From NCBI GenBank assembly GCA_947492175.1, contig CANLMQ010000013.1:1-64000 (forward strand): 64,000 nt of DNA, read 5' to 3'. Positions 50,699 through 59,019 of this stretch are shown piece after piece; the stretch's first letter is position 1; every line of letters begins with the position of its first letter. Origin of the DNA: an uncultured Draconibacterium sp. Lineage in GTDB: Bacteria; Bacteroidota; Bacteroidia; Bacteroidales; Prolixibacteraceae. The notes below the pieces were generated by a model. It was not told the origin of the DNA. It made no database searches and saw only the letters and a list, made by a program, of their open reading frames with translations. The position numbers and the translations under genes were made by a program.

Positions 50699-51934
50699 CT
50701 AATCTTCTGATATTTCAAAGCCCACTTTACCCAGGTCCTCCCAAAAACCGGGATAGGATTTGGTAACTACCATCGGATCATTAATCTGTAGATTCAGTCC
50801 GGCCAAAACCATTGGTGCAAAAGCCAAAGCCATTCGGTGATCGTGATAAGTGTTTATTACGGGATTCGTTTGTTTTAATGCAGAATTTAAAGTACCATCC
50901 CAGGCCAATTTGCCCAACTCCGGTTCGGTTAATGTAGCGCCAAATTTTGAGAGCTCATTTTGAAGGGCCGCAATTCGGTCGGTCTCCTTAATTTTTAGTG
51001 TTTTTAAGCCTGAAAATTCAAACGGTATTTCTTTTGCCACACACAAACATGCCATAGTTTGTGCCACATCCGGATTTTCAATAAAATCCAATACCAGCTT
51101 TTCAGGTTGTGCTACAGCTGTTTTTGAAAGTAATACTCCCCCGTTTTTTTGTACCGAAACAACTCCAAATTGTTCAAACCATGAAGCAATATTGGCATCG
51201 CCCTGCAAACTATTCAACTGCAAATTTTCCAAAAATACCTCACCAGACTCAAGCAATGCCATTATCTGGTACCAGTACGATGCCCCCGACCAGTCGGCTT
51301 CGCAGGTAAAATCGCGAGCAAAATAATTTTGTTCAGGTACAAATATTTCATTGGCAATCCATTGATATTGAATACCAAACTTTGCCATCAGTTCCAGCGT
51401 AAGTTTTATATACGATCTGGAGGTAATGTTTCCTTTTAATTTTAGCGTTAATCCGTTCTCAACTGTTGGTGCAATTAATAAAAGTGCTGAAATATACTGA
51501 CTCGAAACACTTCCATCCAGTTCAATAGTTTGTCCTTTCAGATGCGATCCAAAAATTTTTAATGGAGGGCATCCTTCAGTTTTCAAGTATTCAATTTTAG
51601 CTCCCAATTGATTTAAGGCATCAACCAAAATGGCAATCGGGCGTTGTTGCATTCGTTCCGATCCTGTAATTTCCCATTCTCCGGCAATTTTAGCCAAAAA
51701 AGCCGTAAGAAAACGCATGGCAGTTCCGGCATGTCCAATATCGAATTTTGTATTGTTCGAAAAAAGTGCTGCCTCTAACACCTTCGTATCGTCGCTATCC
51801 GATAGATTATGTATTGGATAAGGGCTGTAACTTAAAGCATTAATAATGAGTGCCCGATTACTTATGCTTTTCGATGATGGAAGATTAATACTTCCCGAAA
51901 TGGTTTTTATATTGGCTGAAACTTGATAATTCAT
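50699..51934 (-). CDS. aroA: 3-phosphoshikimate 1-carboxyvinyltransferase (EPSP synthase)
   Basis: Sixth step of the shikimate pathway: shikimate-3-phosphate plus PEP gives EPSP. Motifs: LPSSKSISNRALI (about 19-31), GHAGTAMRFLTAFLA (about 83-97, where the usual GNAGT reads GHAGT), QYISALLL and KETDRIAALQ. At 411 residues it is slightly shorter than the E. coli enzyme (427). aroB lies 45 bases upstream on the same strand, so the two probably form an operon. The Asn to His change is at the PEP/glyphosate loop and could alter inhibitor sensitivity; this is inference. Confidence 0.93.
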   Translation of the reverse strand: MNYQVSANIKTISGSINLPSSKSISNRALIINALSYSPYPIHNLSDSDDTKVLEAALFSNNTKFDIGHAGTAMRFLTAFLAKIAGEWEITGSERMQQRPIAILVDALNQLGAKIEYLKTEGCPPLKIFGSHLKGQTIELDGSVSSQYISALLLIAPTVENGLTLKLKGNITSRSYIKLTLELMAKFGIQYQWIANEIFVPEQNYFARDFTCEADWSGASYWYQIMALLESGEVFLENLQLNSLQGDANIASWFEQFGVVSVQKNGGVLLSKTAVAQPEKLVLDFIENPDVAQTMACLCVAKEIPFEFSGLKTLKIKETDRIAALQNELSKFGATLTEPELGKLAWDGTLNSALKQTNPVINTYHDHRMALAFAPMVLAGLNLQINDPMVVTKSYPGFWEDLGKVGFEISED

Positions 51935-51979
51935 TCTGAGAAATTTGAGAAAGTAAAACAGGAATTTTAATCGTTTTGG

Positions 51980-53044
51980 CTAAAGATTTTTGTAATACCT
52001 CAAGGCTTCAAAAATTAATTCCTTTTCACAATTTTGGTTAATTGCAATCTCGCCTATCTTTGGTAAAAGTGTAAAATTAATTTTTCCCGATTCGTTCTTC
52101 TTATCATGGGTCATTAACTGATAAAGACGTTCAAAATCGGTTTCTTCAATATCGAATTTACCGTAAACAGCAAGCATCCATTCTGTCAATTCGGCAAAAT
52201 CACTTTCAGAGAAACCACACTTTTTAACTGAAAGAAAAAGTTCTGCTATCATTCCGTAAGCTACTGCATAACCGTGCAGAATTGGTCTTCTTTGTTCCAT
52301 AGCCATACTTTCGAATGCATGCCCAACCGTATGTCCCAAATTTAACGCTTTGCGAATATTCTGCTCTGTTAAATCGTTGGCAACAAAGTATTCTTTTACA
52401 TTTACCGAATGCCTGATGATTTCCTGTAATAACTCGTAATCAATATTTTCAAAATCAAAATCTTTCAGTTCAGCCAAATGTTCCGGACTGTAAATCAAAC
52501 CATGTTTAATCATTTCGGCATAACCCGAAATAAAATTCTGTCTGTCAATGGTTTTCAAAAAATCGGTATTAATAATAACAGCAACGGGCTCTTTAAATAC
52601 ACCCACTTCATTTTTTAATCCACCAAAATTAATCCCGGTTTTTCCTCCAACCGAAGCATCAACCTGCGACAACAGCGTTGTTGGGATATTCAGAAAATCG
52701 ATTCCGCGTTTAAAAGTACATGCAGCAAAACCTGCCAGATCGGTCAGCATTCCACCGCCGATATTAATTAAAAGTGATTTCCGGTCTCCTCCGTTATTCG
52801 ACAAAAATTCCCATATTTTTGCGACCGATTCAATTTTTTTGTTGTTCTCTCCTGCAGGAATCACAACCTTTCGGATATTATTTTTTTCGCAAAAAGCCTC
52901 AAGATTCGACACCCAAAGTTGATCAACAATTTCTTCCGTTGCTAAAAAAACTTTCCCTTTCGGATACTTTTCCACAAAAGTCATTAGTTCTTGTTCCAGT
53001 GCCCGGCTATAAATTATTTTAGAGTAAATTTTTGAATTTCCCAT
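51980..53044 (-). CDS. aroB: 3-dehydroquinate synthase
   Basis: Second step of the shikimate pathway: converts DAHP to 3-dehydroquinate with NAD and Zn. NIGGGMLTDLAGFAACTFKR (about 94-113) is the NAD-binding signature, IPTTLLSQVDASVGGKTGIN the substrate region, and GHTVGHAFE and HGYAVAYGM hold zinc-binding His residues. The 354-residue length is normal. It is encoded directly upstream of aroA. Confidence 0.94.
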   Translation of the reverse strand: MGNSKIYSKIIYSRALEQELMTFVEKYPKGKVFLATEEIVDQLWVSNLEAFCEKNNIRKVVIPAGENNKKIESVAKIWEFLSNNGGDRKSLLINIGGGMLTDLAGFAACTFKRGIDFLNIPTTLLSQVDASVGGKTGINFGGLKNEVGVFKEPVAVIINTDFLKTIDRQNFISGYAEMIKHGLIYSPEHLAELKDFDFENIDYELLQEIIRHSVNVKEYFVANDLTEQNIRKALNLGHTVGHAFESMAMEQRRPILHGYAVAYGMIAELFLSVKKCGFSESDFAELTEWMLAVYGKFDIEETDFERLYQLMTHDKKNESGKINFTLLPKIGEIAINQNCEKELIFEALRYYKNL

Positions 53045-53190
53045 AAGTAGCTGCTAAATTGCGTTAAAGTTACAATAAAATTGGTTTTTGAAATTCTCCT
53101 GAACTTTGAACAAACCAGTCTTAGACATTTAATAACGAAGATGAAACAAGCATGTAGATTATTTTGCGAACAGAAGAATGATTATAGGAG

Positions 53191-53213
53191 AGTTCCATCC
53201 GTCAACTGACGGA
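53191..53213. repeat. short palindromic repeat, possibly REP-like
   Basis: AGTTCCA followed by TCCGTCA-AC-TGACGGA (53198-53213). The AGTTCC...TCCGTCA core recurs in the hairpin after tadA at 46869-46883. Confidence 0.4.
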
Positions 53214-53240
53214 CCATAAAAGATAAACAATTATAAACAG

Positions 53241-53717
53241 ATGAAAATAACAAACAGAAAAGCAACAAAAAGACTTAAACGGTTATTCTTTATGGTGAGT
53301 GTTTTTATAGCGATTGCTACACTTATACTCTTTCTGCTCGATTTAACCATATACGCGCTTGGCGCAATTGGAGTTTTCTCTATTTGGTTTTTGTACTTCC
53401 TTGTTGCCGATTATCAATACATCGAGTATATTGACGAAAAAAACAAAATAATTTTACGTTACTACAAAGCTGTTGGCTTTGGACAAAAAGAGTTTAATTC
53501 CATTGAATTCCCAATGTCAATCTTACAAAATGCACACTTCGAAAATTCCATATTTGGCAAATTATCTGATCTAACCTTGGTTGTAAAAACCAAACGTGGT
53601 GTTGCCGAATATCCATCAGTGAGTCTTTCGGCTGTTCCACTGGCCGACAGAAAACGAATTCGGGAATCATTAATCAAAATAATTAACAGTCTTCATGCAC
53701 GAGAGCCTCAAATATAG
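53241..53717 (+). CDS. small membrane protein with PH-like C-terminal part, unknown function
   Basis: A 158-residue protein with two closely spaced membrane helices (FFMVSVFIAIATLILFLL and IYALGAIGVFSIWFLYFLVA, about 16-52) followed by about 100 soluble residues that alternate beta strands (YIEYIDEKNKIILRYY) and end with a helix. This resembles bacterial PH-domain membrane proteins, but I cannot name a family. The last 23 bases overlap dprA in another frame, so it is probably cotranscribed with dprA, as an upstream gene of the same unit. Confidence 0.7.
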   Translation: MKITNRKATKRLKRLFFMVSVFIAIATLILFLLDLTIYALGAIGVFSIWFLYFLVADYQYIEYIDEKNKIILRYYKAVGFGQKEFNSIEFPMSILQNAHFENSIFGKLSDLTLVVKTKRGVAEYPSVSLSAVPLADRKRIRESLIKIINSLHAREPQI

Positions 53718-54798
53718 GATAGCACTTTCAATGCTTCCGGGAATTGGCGGAATTCTGGCCAGAAATCTTGTAGCTTACGTTGGAAGTGTAGAAGAAATAT
53801 TTTCGCAATCGGCCAAAGCTTTAATGAAAATTCCGGGAATTGGCGAACTTAATGCCCGACAAATAAAAAGATCCGACGTTTTGCCGCGTGCCGAAAAAGA
53901 AATAGAATACATTTTGACGCACGGAATACAAGTGTATTTTTATACTGACCCAAAATATCCGAGAAGATTAAAGAATTGCGTTGATGCCCCTCTGCTTATT
54001 TACACCAAAGGGAAAATGAATTTAAATGAAGAGCGTGTAATTAGCATTGTTGGCACCCGCAACTCGACTGAATACGGGAAAAAAATTGTAGACGATCTTG
54101 TAAAAGAATTTTCTGTCCGTAAGTACAAAATAATTGTTGTTAGCGGTCTGGCTTACGGAATTGACATTAGTGCACACCGGGCAGCATTAAAATACAACTT
54201 ACCCACTGTTGGAGTTATTGCTCACGGACTCGACCAACTTTATCCTTCATTACATCGAACAACAGCAGAGAAAATGTTGCATAACGGAGGCTTGATTACC
54301 GATTTTGCCAGCGGCTCTAAAATCGATCCTTCGAATTTTATAAAACGAAACCGGATAATTGCTGGCCTGGCTGATGCGACAATTGTTGTAGAATCGGCAA
54401 AAAAAGGAGGTGCTCTGGTAACTGCAGACATTGCTTCGTCGTACAACCGCGATGTTTTTGCATTTCCGGGAAGATCGGGAGATACATATTCAAAAGGTTG
54501 TAACCAACTAATTAGGAACAACGGTGCCACTTTAATTGAAGATATCGACGATCTCGAATACTTTATGGGATGGGAACATACTCCCAAAACAGATGCTGTT
54601 CAACCCAGTTTATTCGTTGATTTAAATTCTGACGAACAAAAAATAGTAGAGCTTCTCAAAAACGAAGGAGAACTTTTTATCGACCAGATTTCTTCGCAAA
54701 TGGAACTTCCGGTTAGCCGCACTTCTGCACTCCTGCTTAACCTCGAGTTTAAGAATGTGTTGAATGCTTTACCTGGAAAGATATATAAGTTGAGGTAA
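53695..54798 (+). CDS. dprA: DNA processing protein DprA
   Basis: Binds incoming single-stranded DNA and loads RecA during natural transformation; also found in non-competent bacteria. An N-terminal helix-hairpin-helix/SAM-like part (LMKIPGIGELNARQIKR, about 42-58) precedes the Rossmann-like core, with SIVGTRNSTEYGKK, SGLAYGIDISAHRAAL and FAFPGRSGDTYSKGCNQLI. A C-terminal winged helix (about 305-367) completes the usual three-domain form. The 367-residue length is normal. It overlaps the preceding membrane protein gene by 23 bases. Confidence 0.93.
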   Translation: MHESLKYRIALSMLPGIGGILARNLVAYVGSVEEIFSQSAKALMKIPGIGELNARQIKRSDVLPRAEKEIEYILTHGIQVYFYTDPKYPRRLKNCVDAPLLIYTKGKMNLNEERVISIVGTRNSTEYGKKIVDDLVKEFSVRKYKIIVVSGLAYGIDISAHRAALKYNLPTVGVIAHGLDQLYPSLHRTTAEKMLHNGGLITDFASGSKIDPSNFIKRNRIIAGLADATIVVESAKKGGALVTADIASSYNRDVFAFPGRSGDTYSKGCNQLIRNNGATLIEDIDDLEYFMGWEHTPKTDAVQPSLFVDLNSDEQKIVELLKNEGELFIDQISSQMELPVSRTSALLLNLEFKNVLNALPGKIYKLR

Positions 54799-54907
54799 CC
54801 ACCTTATGGCACATTTTGACTACCATCCTCCAATGATTTGATTATTAAATTAATGCGAGTTCCTTTTGTAACAAAACAAATATATGATTATTAACAAATG
54901 AAATTTC

Positions 54908-54915
54908 TACTTTTG
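54908..54915 (+). promoter_or_regulatory. -7 box (TACTTTTG) before the DEAD-box helicase gene
   Basis: Exact TAnnTTTG match 42 bases before the start codon. The short leader holds a 7-bp hairpin (CAGGGAA/TTTCCTG, about 54924-54942). Confidence 0.45.
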
Positions 54916-54956
54916 CACCCACAACAGGGAACAATTTTCCTGTAAAAATTATCAGA

Positions 54957-56279
54957 ATGAAGAAAACTTTTGCGGAACTTAAAGTCGCCAAATCAATATT
55001 AAAGGCTCTCGACGACATTGGATTTGTTGAGCCAACACCTATTCAGCAGCGTGCAATACCAAAGATAAATTCGGGAGTAAATATTGTTGGAGTTGCTCAA
55101 ACCGGTACCGGGAAAACCGCTGCCTATCTTTTGCCTCTCTTAACCCGTCTAAAAAAACCGGAAGGCAATGATCCCCGAGTTGTTGTTATTGTTCCTACAC
55201 GGGAACTGGCTATTCAGGTTGGTCAGGATGTAGAAGAGTTGACTGCATATTCAGAGTTACGCCATGCCGCTGTTTACGGAGGTATTGGCTGGACCAAACA
55301 TGCGGCATTACTGGAACCCGGTATTGATATTTTAGTTGCTACACCTGGTCGAATGTGGGATCTTTACCAGGCCGGCGCACTACGTTTGAAAAAGGTAAAA
55401 TACCTGGTTATCGATGAAGCAGACCGTATGCTCGATATGGGATTTATGCCCCAATTGAGACAACTCCAGGAAATTATACCTGCAAAAAGACAGAACCTTC
55501 TGTTTTCTGCAACTTTCTCTGAAAGTATTGAGAAACTGGCAGAAGAATTTCTGGATCATTACGATAAAATGGAAATTGCACCTTCTGCAACTCCCGTTGA
55601 ATTGGTAACGCAAACCGCATACAGAGTTCCAAACTACCGTACAAAGTTGAATTTGATTCGACACCTGTTACAAGATGAAGAAACATTTACACGTGTTGTT
55701 ATTTTTGTAAAAACAAAAGAGCATGCTGACGGTGTTTTTAAAGTAATTGAACGAAAAGCTGAAGGAGAAACACGTTTGCTTCATTCGAACAAAGCACAAA
55801 ACACACGGATTAATGCTATTCAGGCATTTAAAAATGGAGAAGTTCGCATACTTATCACAACTGATGTTTCGGCCCGGGGGATGGATGTTAGTAAAGTGAG
55901 TCATGTAATTAACTTTGACTTACCCAACGACTACGATGATTATATCCATCGCATTGGACGTACTGCACGTGCAGGAAACAAAGGCGATGCAATTACTTTA
56001 ATAGACCCTTCTGACGAATGGCACTGGAATAAAATTGAAGGATTAATTCGTCAGGAAATTACTCTCCAAGAGTTGCCTGAAGAAATCGAAGTAGTGGAAA
56101 CCGAATTTAAAGAAAATCAGGATCAATTGCGCGAAATAGATCGCCAGCGCAAAATCGATGATCCTAGCTACCAGGGAGCATTTCATCAAAAGAAAAGACG
56201 CGGGTCTTCAAAACGCTCCTTTGAAGACAGATTTGCAAGAACAAAGGAACGGCAAAAAAGAAAGAAAAAGAGACGTTAA
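54957..56279 (+). CDS. DEAD-box RNA helicase, RhlE-like
   Basis: ATP-dependent RNA-remodelling helicase of 440 residues. All core motifs are present: Q motif TPIQQRAIP, motif I AQTGTGKT, Ia PTRELAIQ, GG-containing Ib, II DEAD in VIDEADRMLDMGF, III SAT, V TDVSARGMDV and VI HRIGRTARAG. The C-terminus after about residue 375 is highly basic (KKRRGSSKRSF and a final lysine/arginine run), typical of RhlE/CsdA-type accessory RNA-binding tails. The substrate is unknown; roles in ribosome assembly or cold adaptation are usual for this group. Confidence 0.92.
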   Translation: MKKTFAELKVAKSILKALDDIGFVEPTPIQQRAIPKINSGVNIVGVAQTGTGKTAAYLLPLLTRLKKPEGNDPRVVVIVPTRELAIQVGQDVEELTAYSELRHAAVYGGIGWTKHAALLEPGIDILVATPGRMWDLYQAGALRLKKVKYLVIDEADRMLDMGFMPQLRQLQEIIPAKRQNLLFSATFSESIEKLAEEFLDHYDKMEIAPSATPVELVTQTAYRVPNYRTKLNLIRHLLQDEETFTRVVIFVKTKEHADGVFKVIERKAEGETRLLHSNKAQNTRINAIQAFKNGEVRILITTDVSARGMDVSKVSHVINFDLPNDYDDYIHRIGRTARAGNKGDAITLIDPSDEWHWNKIEGLIRQEITLQELPEEIEVVETEFKENQDQLREIDRQRKIDDPSYQGAFHQKKRRGSSKRSFEDRFARTKERQKRKKKRR

Positions 56280-56293
56280 CAAATAATACACGA

Positions 56294-56329
56294 AACAAAA
56301 AAGGGAAGCAAATGCTTCCCTTTTTTGTT
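56294..56329. terminator. strong bidirectional terminator
   Basis: A 17-base perfect inverted repeat (56294-56310 and 56313-56329) with a GGGAAGCA core and A/T-rich outer arms, between the convergent helicase and ExbD genes. Confidence 0.9.
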
Positions 56330-56347
56330 ATATAGATCGATAAACTA

Positions 56348-56818
56348 TTATCTTTCAACCTTTTTCCTCGCGGAATAGTTAATGTTCAAGGCTGCTGCTT
56401 TCCGCAATTCTTGCTTAACGTCAGTAACCAATCCCATTGTTGTATTCTCATCTACTTTCAACGATGTAACCATTGAAGGGCGTTCGGCTTCAGTTCGTGC
56501 TTCTCTTTCTGCAGTAATGTAATCAGTTATATCAGTTGTATTTGCAAACTGATCGTTTAACTGAATACGAGGAGCTTTACCAAAAACTTTTTGGAATTGA
56601 GGTTTTGGTTCACCGATATAGATATAACTCACCAGTGATTTTTTCTCCAGTTTACTCAATTCTGTTGCTTCAGGTAATTTCTGCTTTACATTTACTGTAA
56701 CCTCACGCATTGTAGTACTAACCATAAAAAAGAATAACAACATGAACACGATATCAGGCAGCGATGCTGTTGATATTGGAGGTAATTCCTTACCTTCATC
56801 TTTTCTAAACTTGCTCAT
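56348..56818 (-). CDS. ExbD/TolR-type biopolymer transport protein (second copy)
   Basis: A 156-residue protein with one N-terminal membrane helix containing the proton-path Asp (LPDIVFMLLFFFMVSTTM, about 20-37) and a periplasmic domain. With ExbB it forms the proton-driven motor that energises TonB or a Tol-like partner. It is the last gene of the operon, 12 bases after the other ExbD gene, and ends at the strong terminator. The two copies differ clearly in their periplasmic parts, so they may form heteromeric motors. Confidence 0.87.
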   Translation of the reverse strand: MSKFRKDEGKELPPISTASLPDIVFMLLFFFMVSTTMREVTVNVKQKLPEATELSKLEKKSLVSYIYIGEPKPQFQKVFGKAPRIQLNDQFANTTDITDYITAEREARTEAERPSMVTSLKVDENTTMGLVTDVKQELRKAAALNINYSARKKVER

Positions 56819-56830
56819 AATTATATCCTT

Positions 56831-57403
56831 TTAAAAGTTTTTGCCTTTTGGTTCAGCCTCAGATATTTTTTGAGGATAGATGGTTTTCACAGCTTTCTGC
56901 TGATCTTCATCCAACTCGTCGTAATGTTTTCCCCATTTATCTATTGCCAATTCATCTCTTAGTTCATTAATGGCAGCAACCAGTTCGTTCTGCACAGCTA
57001 AATACGTTCCGTATTGAGTATCGTTATCATTACGTAATGATATTACCCCTTTTGTAACCATATATTGTCCAAAATATTGAACTTCTTTTGGTTCCTTTTC
57101 GGGTAGGTTTTCATCGTCGTATGGGTTTGCCATAAACTCTTTTGCCCTATCACGTAAATTATCAATACGTTCGTAATCTCCATCCACCAGCAGGTCGTTG
57201 TTTCGATTTACCAAAACAACAAAAACATTTCGTTCTTTAATTTCTGCATTGTCATCAAGTTGATCTTTATCAACCCATTGCGGTAATTTTCTACGGAGAC
57301 CGCTGTCAACGTCCATCGTGGTTGTTACCAGGAAAAAGATTAGCAACATAAATGCAATATCTGCTAATGATGTTGCCGGTACTTCAGGTGTATTTCTTGC
57401 CAT
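56831..57403 (-). CDS. ExbD/TolR-type biopolymer transport protein (first copy)
   Basis: A 190-residue ExbD-type protein. The N-terminal helix ADIAFMLLIFFLVTTTM (about 14-30) carries the conserved Asp. The periplasmic domain is longer than usual, with an insertion rich in charged residues around 85-108 (NPYDDENLPEKEPKEV) before the strand GVISLRNDNDTQYG, and a C-terminal extension (HYDELDEDQQKAV onward). It is encoded 12 bases before the shorter ExbD and 35 bases after the four-helix membrane protein, in the same operon as ExbB. Confidence 0.87.
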   Translation of the reverse strand: MARNTPEVPATSLADIAFMLLIFFLVTTTMDVDSGLRRKLPQWVDKDQLDDNAEIKERNVFVVLVNRNNDLLVDGDYERIDNLRDRAKEFMANPYDDENLPEKEPKEVQYFGQYMVTKGVISLRNDNDTQYGTYLAVQNELVAAINELRDELAIDKWGKHYDELDEDQQKAVKTIYPQKISEAEPKGKNF

Positions 57404-57438
57404 AATTAATTTCCTGTTTTTTTATACCACGATTAATA

Positions 57439-57900
57439 CTATTTGAACAAACGTGCTACTGACATACCAGCAATCGATAAAATTGCAAGAGCCAGCAAAA
57501 TGTATGTTGCATATAAACCAGTATCTACCAATTTCGCCACACTCTCATTTAAAGTACCATCGTTCAAAAACTTCTCAACTCCAATAAATTGTGGAATTTC
57601 CGGCGATGCCAATAAATAAGAAACTAAAACAACCGCTCCCATAAATGCAAGCGATATTATCCCGTTTTTTGCAGCTTTTTTGTCGCTTGCCGCATGTGCT
57701 AATCCAGAAAGGATAGCAACGCCTGCACCAACAGCTACAAGAATGTAAGCCCATATCAAGTTGGAGTTAACCCAACTGTTCATTGCAGGATCAGTCTTTA
57801 CTTCTTCGTTAATATTTACCATTAACGATACGATAAGAACTGCTGAAACAATGAGTAGTGCCCACAGTATTATAGTAACTATTTTTCCTGTTTTACCCAT
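57439..57900 (-). CDS. four-helix membrane protein of the ExbB-ExbD operon, unknown function
   Basis: A 153-residue protein with four predicted membrane helices (about 8-28, 49-68, 80-98, 128-149), of which the first two are separated by a short polar loop (INEEVKTDPAMNSWVNS). There is no conserved motif that I recognise. Its fixed place between ExbB (12-base gap) and ExbD suggests an accessory subunit of the motor complex; similar small membrane proteins sit at this place in other Bacteroidota, as far as I recall. Confidence 0.75.
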   Translation of the reverse strand: MGKTGKIVTIILWALLIVSAVLIVSLMVNINEEVKTDPAMNSWVNSNLIWAYILVAVGAGVAILSGLAHAASDKKAAKNGIISLAFMGAVVLVSYLLASPEIPQFIGVEKFLNDGTLNESVAKLVDTGLYATYILLALAILSIAGMSVARLFK

Positions 57901-57912
57901 TTTTTCTACTCC

Positions 57913-58716
57913 TTATTTTTTCATGTTGTGTTTTACTAACAAGTCTAATAACGAAATAGAAGCATCTTCCATGTTATTAATAATGCTATCAATTTTTGCT
58001 ACACAGTAGTTGTAGAAAATCTGAAGAATAATAGCAACAACAAGACCTGTTACTGTTGTAATCAAAGCCACTTTAATACCACCTGCTACAAGTGAAGGAG
58101 AAATATCACCTGCTACCTCGATAGCATCGAAAGCGCCAATCATACCGATTACTGTTCCCATGAAACCAAGCATAGGAGCAAGAGCAATGAAAAGTGCAAT
58201 CCAACTTAATCCTTTTTCAAGAAGACCGGCTTGTACACCACCATATGAAATAACTGTTTTTTCAACTACATCGATACCGTGATCAAATCTGTCAAGACCT
58301 TGGTAAAAAATACTGGCAACAGGACCGCGAGTGTTACGACAAACGTCTTTTGCAGCTTCAACACCACCATTTTCTAAAGCTTCTTCAACTTTAGCCAAAA
58401 GTTTTTTAGTGTTACTTGTTGCAAGGTTTAGGTAAAGTACTCTTTCAATTGCAAACGCAAGACCTAAAATAAGGGCAATTAATACGAATGACATGAAAGT
58501 TGGACCACCTTCAATAAATTTTTGCTTTAACTGACTGTGCAAAGATTTTCCCTCTTCAGCCGCAGCAGCAGCATCTTCTTCTGCATCAGCAGCTAAATCT
58601 ACCTGCTCGGTAGCTGTTTCTTCTGTTGCGGGTGCCTCATCTTGTGCAACCACAGCATTCGATGCCATAAAAAACAGCATCCCAAATACGGCTATTAACG
58701 CGAATAGTCTTTTCAT
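57913..58716 (-). CDS. ExbB/TolQ/MotA-type proton channel protein
   Basis: A 267-residue motor protein. Helix 1 of the channel (FVLIALILGLAFAIERVLY, about 77-95) is followed by a cytoplasmic part and two helices, with the signature LAPMLGFMGTVIGMIGAFDAI (about 175-195) and VALITTVTGLVVAI. Unusually for ExbB, it begins with a Sec-type signal peptide (about 1-24, ending VVAQ). A low-complexity Ala/Glu/Asp-rich stretch (about 25-55) follows and would lie in the periplasm. It is first in the operon; a tonB gene is not adjacent. Confidence 0.9.
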   Translation of the reverse strand: MKRLFALIAVFGMLFFMASNAVVAQDEAPATEETATEQVDLAADAEEDAAAAAEEGKSLHSQLKQKFIEGGPTFMSFVLIALILGLAFAIERVLYLNLATSNTKKLLAKVEEALENGGVEAAKDVCRNTRGPVASIFYQGLDRFDHGIDVVEKTVISYGGVQAGLLEKGLSWIALFIALAPMLGFMGTVIGMIGAFDAIEVAGDISPSLVAGGIKVALITTVTGLVVAIILQIFYNYCVAKIDSIINNMEDASISLLDLLVKHNMKK

Positions 58717-58861
58717 AATTGATTTGAATTTTTAATTAATAATCTCTTTTGATTTTTCTTTTTGTATTGACTTTTTAAATATAAATTCCTCTTCCCTCAA
58801 AAAATATGCCTCATTTATTCCAATGTTCAATAAATATTTAAGAACGTCTTTTCTGGTTGAG

Positions 58862-58949
58862 CGGAGAGAGAGGGATTCGAACCCTCGGTACCGTTTCGCA
58901 GTACACACGCTTTCCAGGCGTGCCAGTTCAGCCACTCCTGCACCTCTCC
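58862..58949 (-). tRNA. tRNA-Ser (anticodon GGA)
   Basis: An 88-base class II tRNA on the minus strand. Acceptor stem GGAGAGG pairs with TCTCTCC, discriminator base G, anticodon stem CACGC/GCGTG with loop CTGGAAA (anticodon GGA, reading UCC/UCU), a long variable arm and the T arm GAGGG-TTCGAAT-CCCTC. CCA is not encoded. The 5' leader contains a 7-bp hairpin (CCAGTAA/TTACTGG) that uses the first two tRNA bases. Confidence 0.96.
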
Positions 58950-59019
58950 AGTAATACTTACTGGCTCCCCCAAAAATGAGGGCTGCAAATTAATAAAAAA
59001 ATGTGAAAAAAAAACAGTG

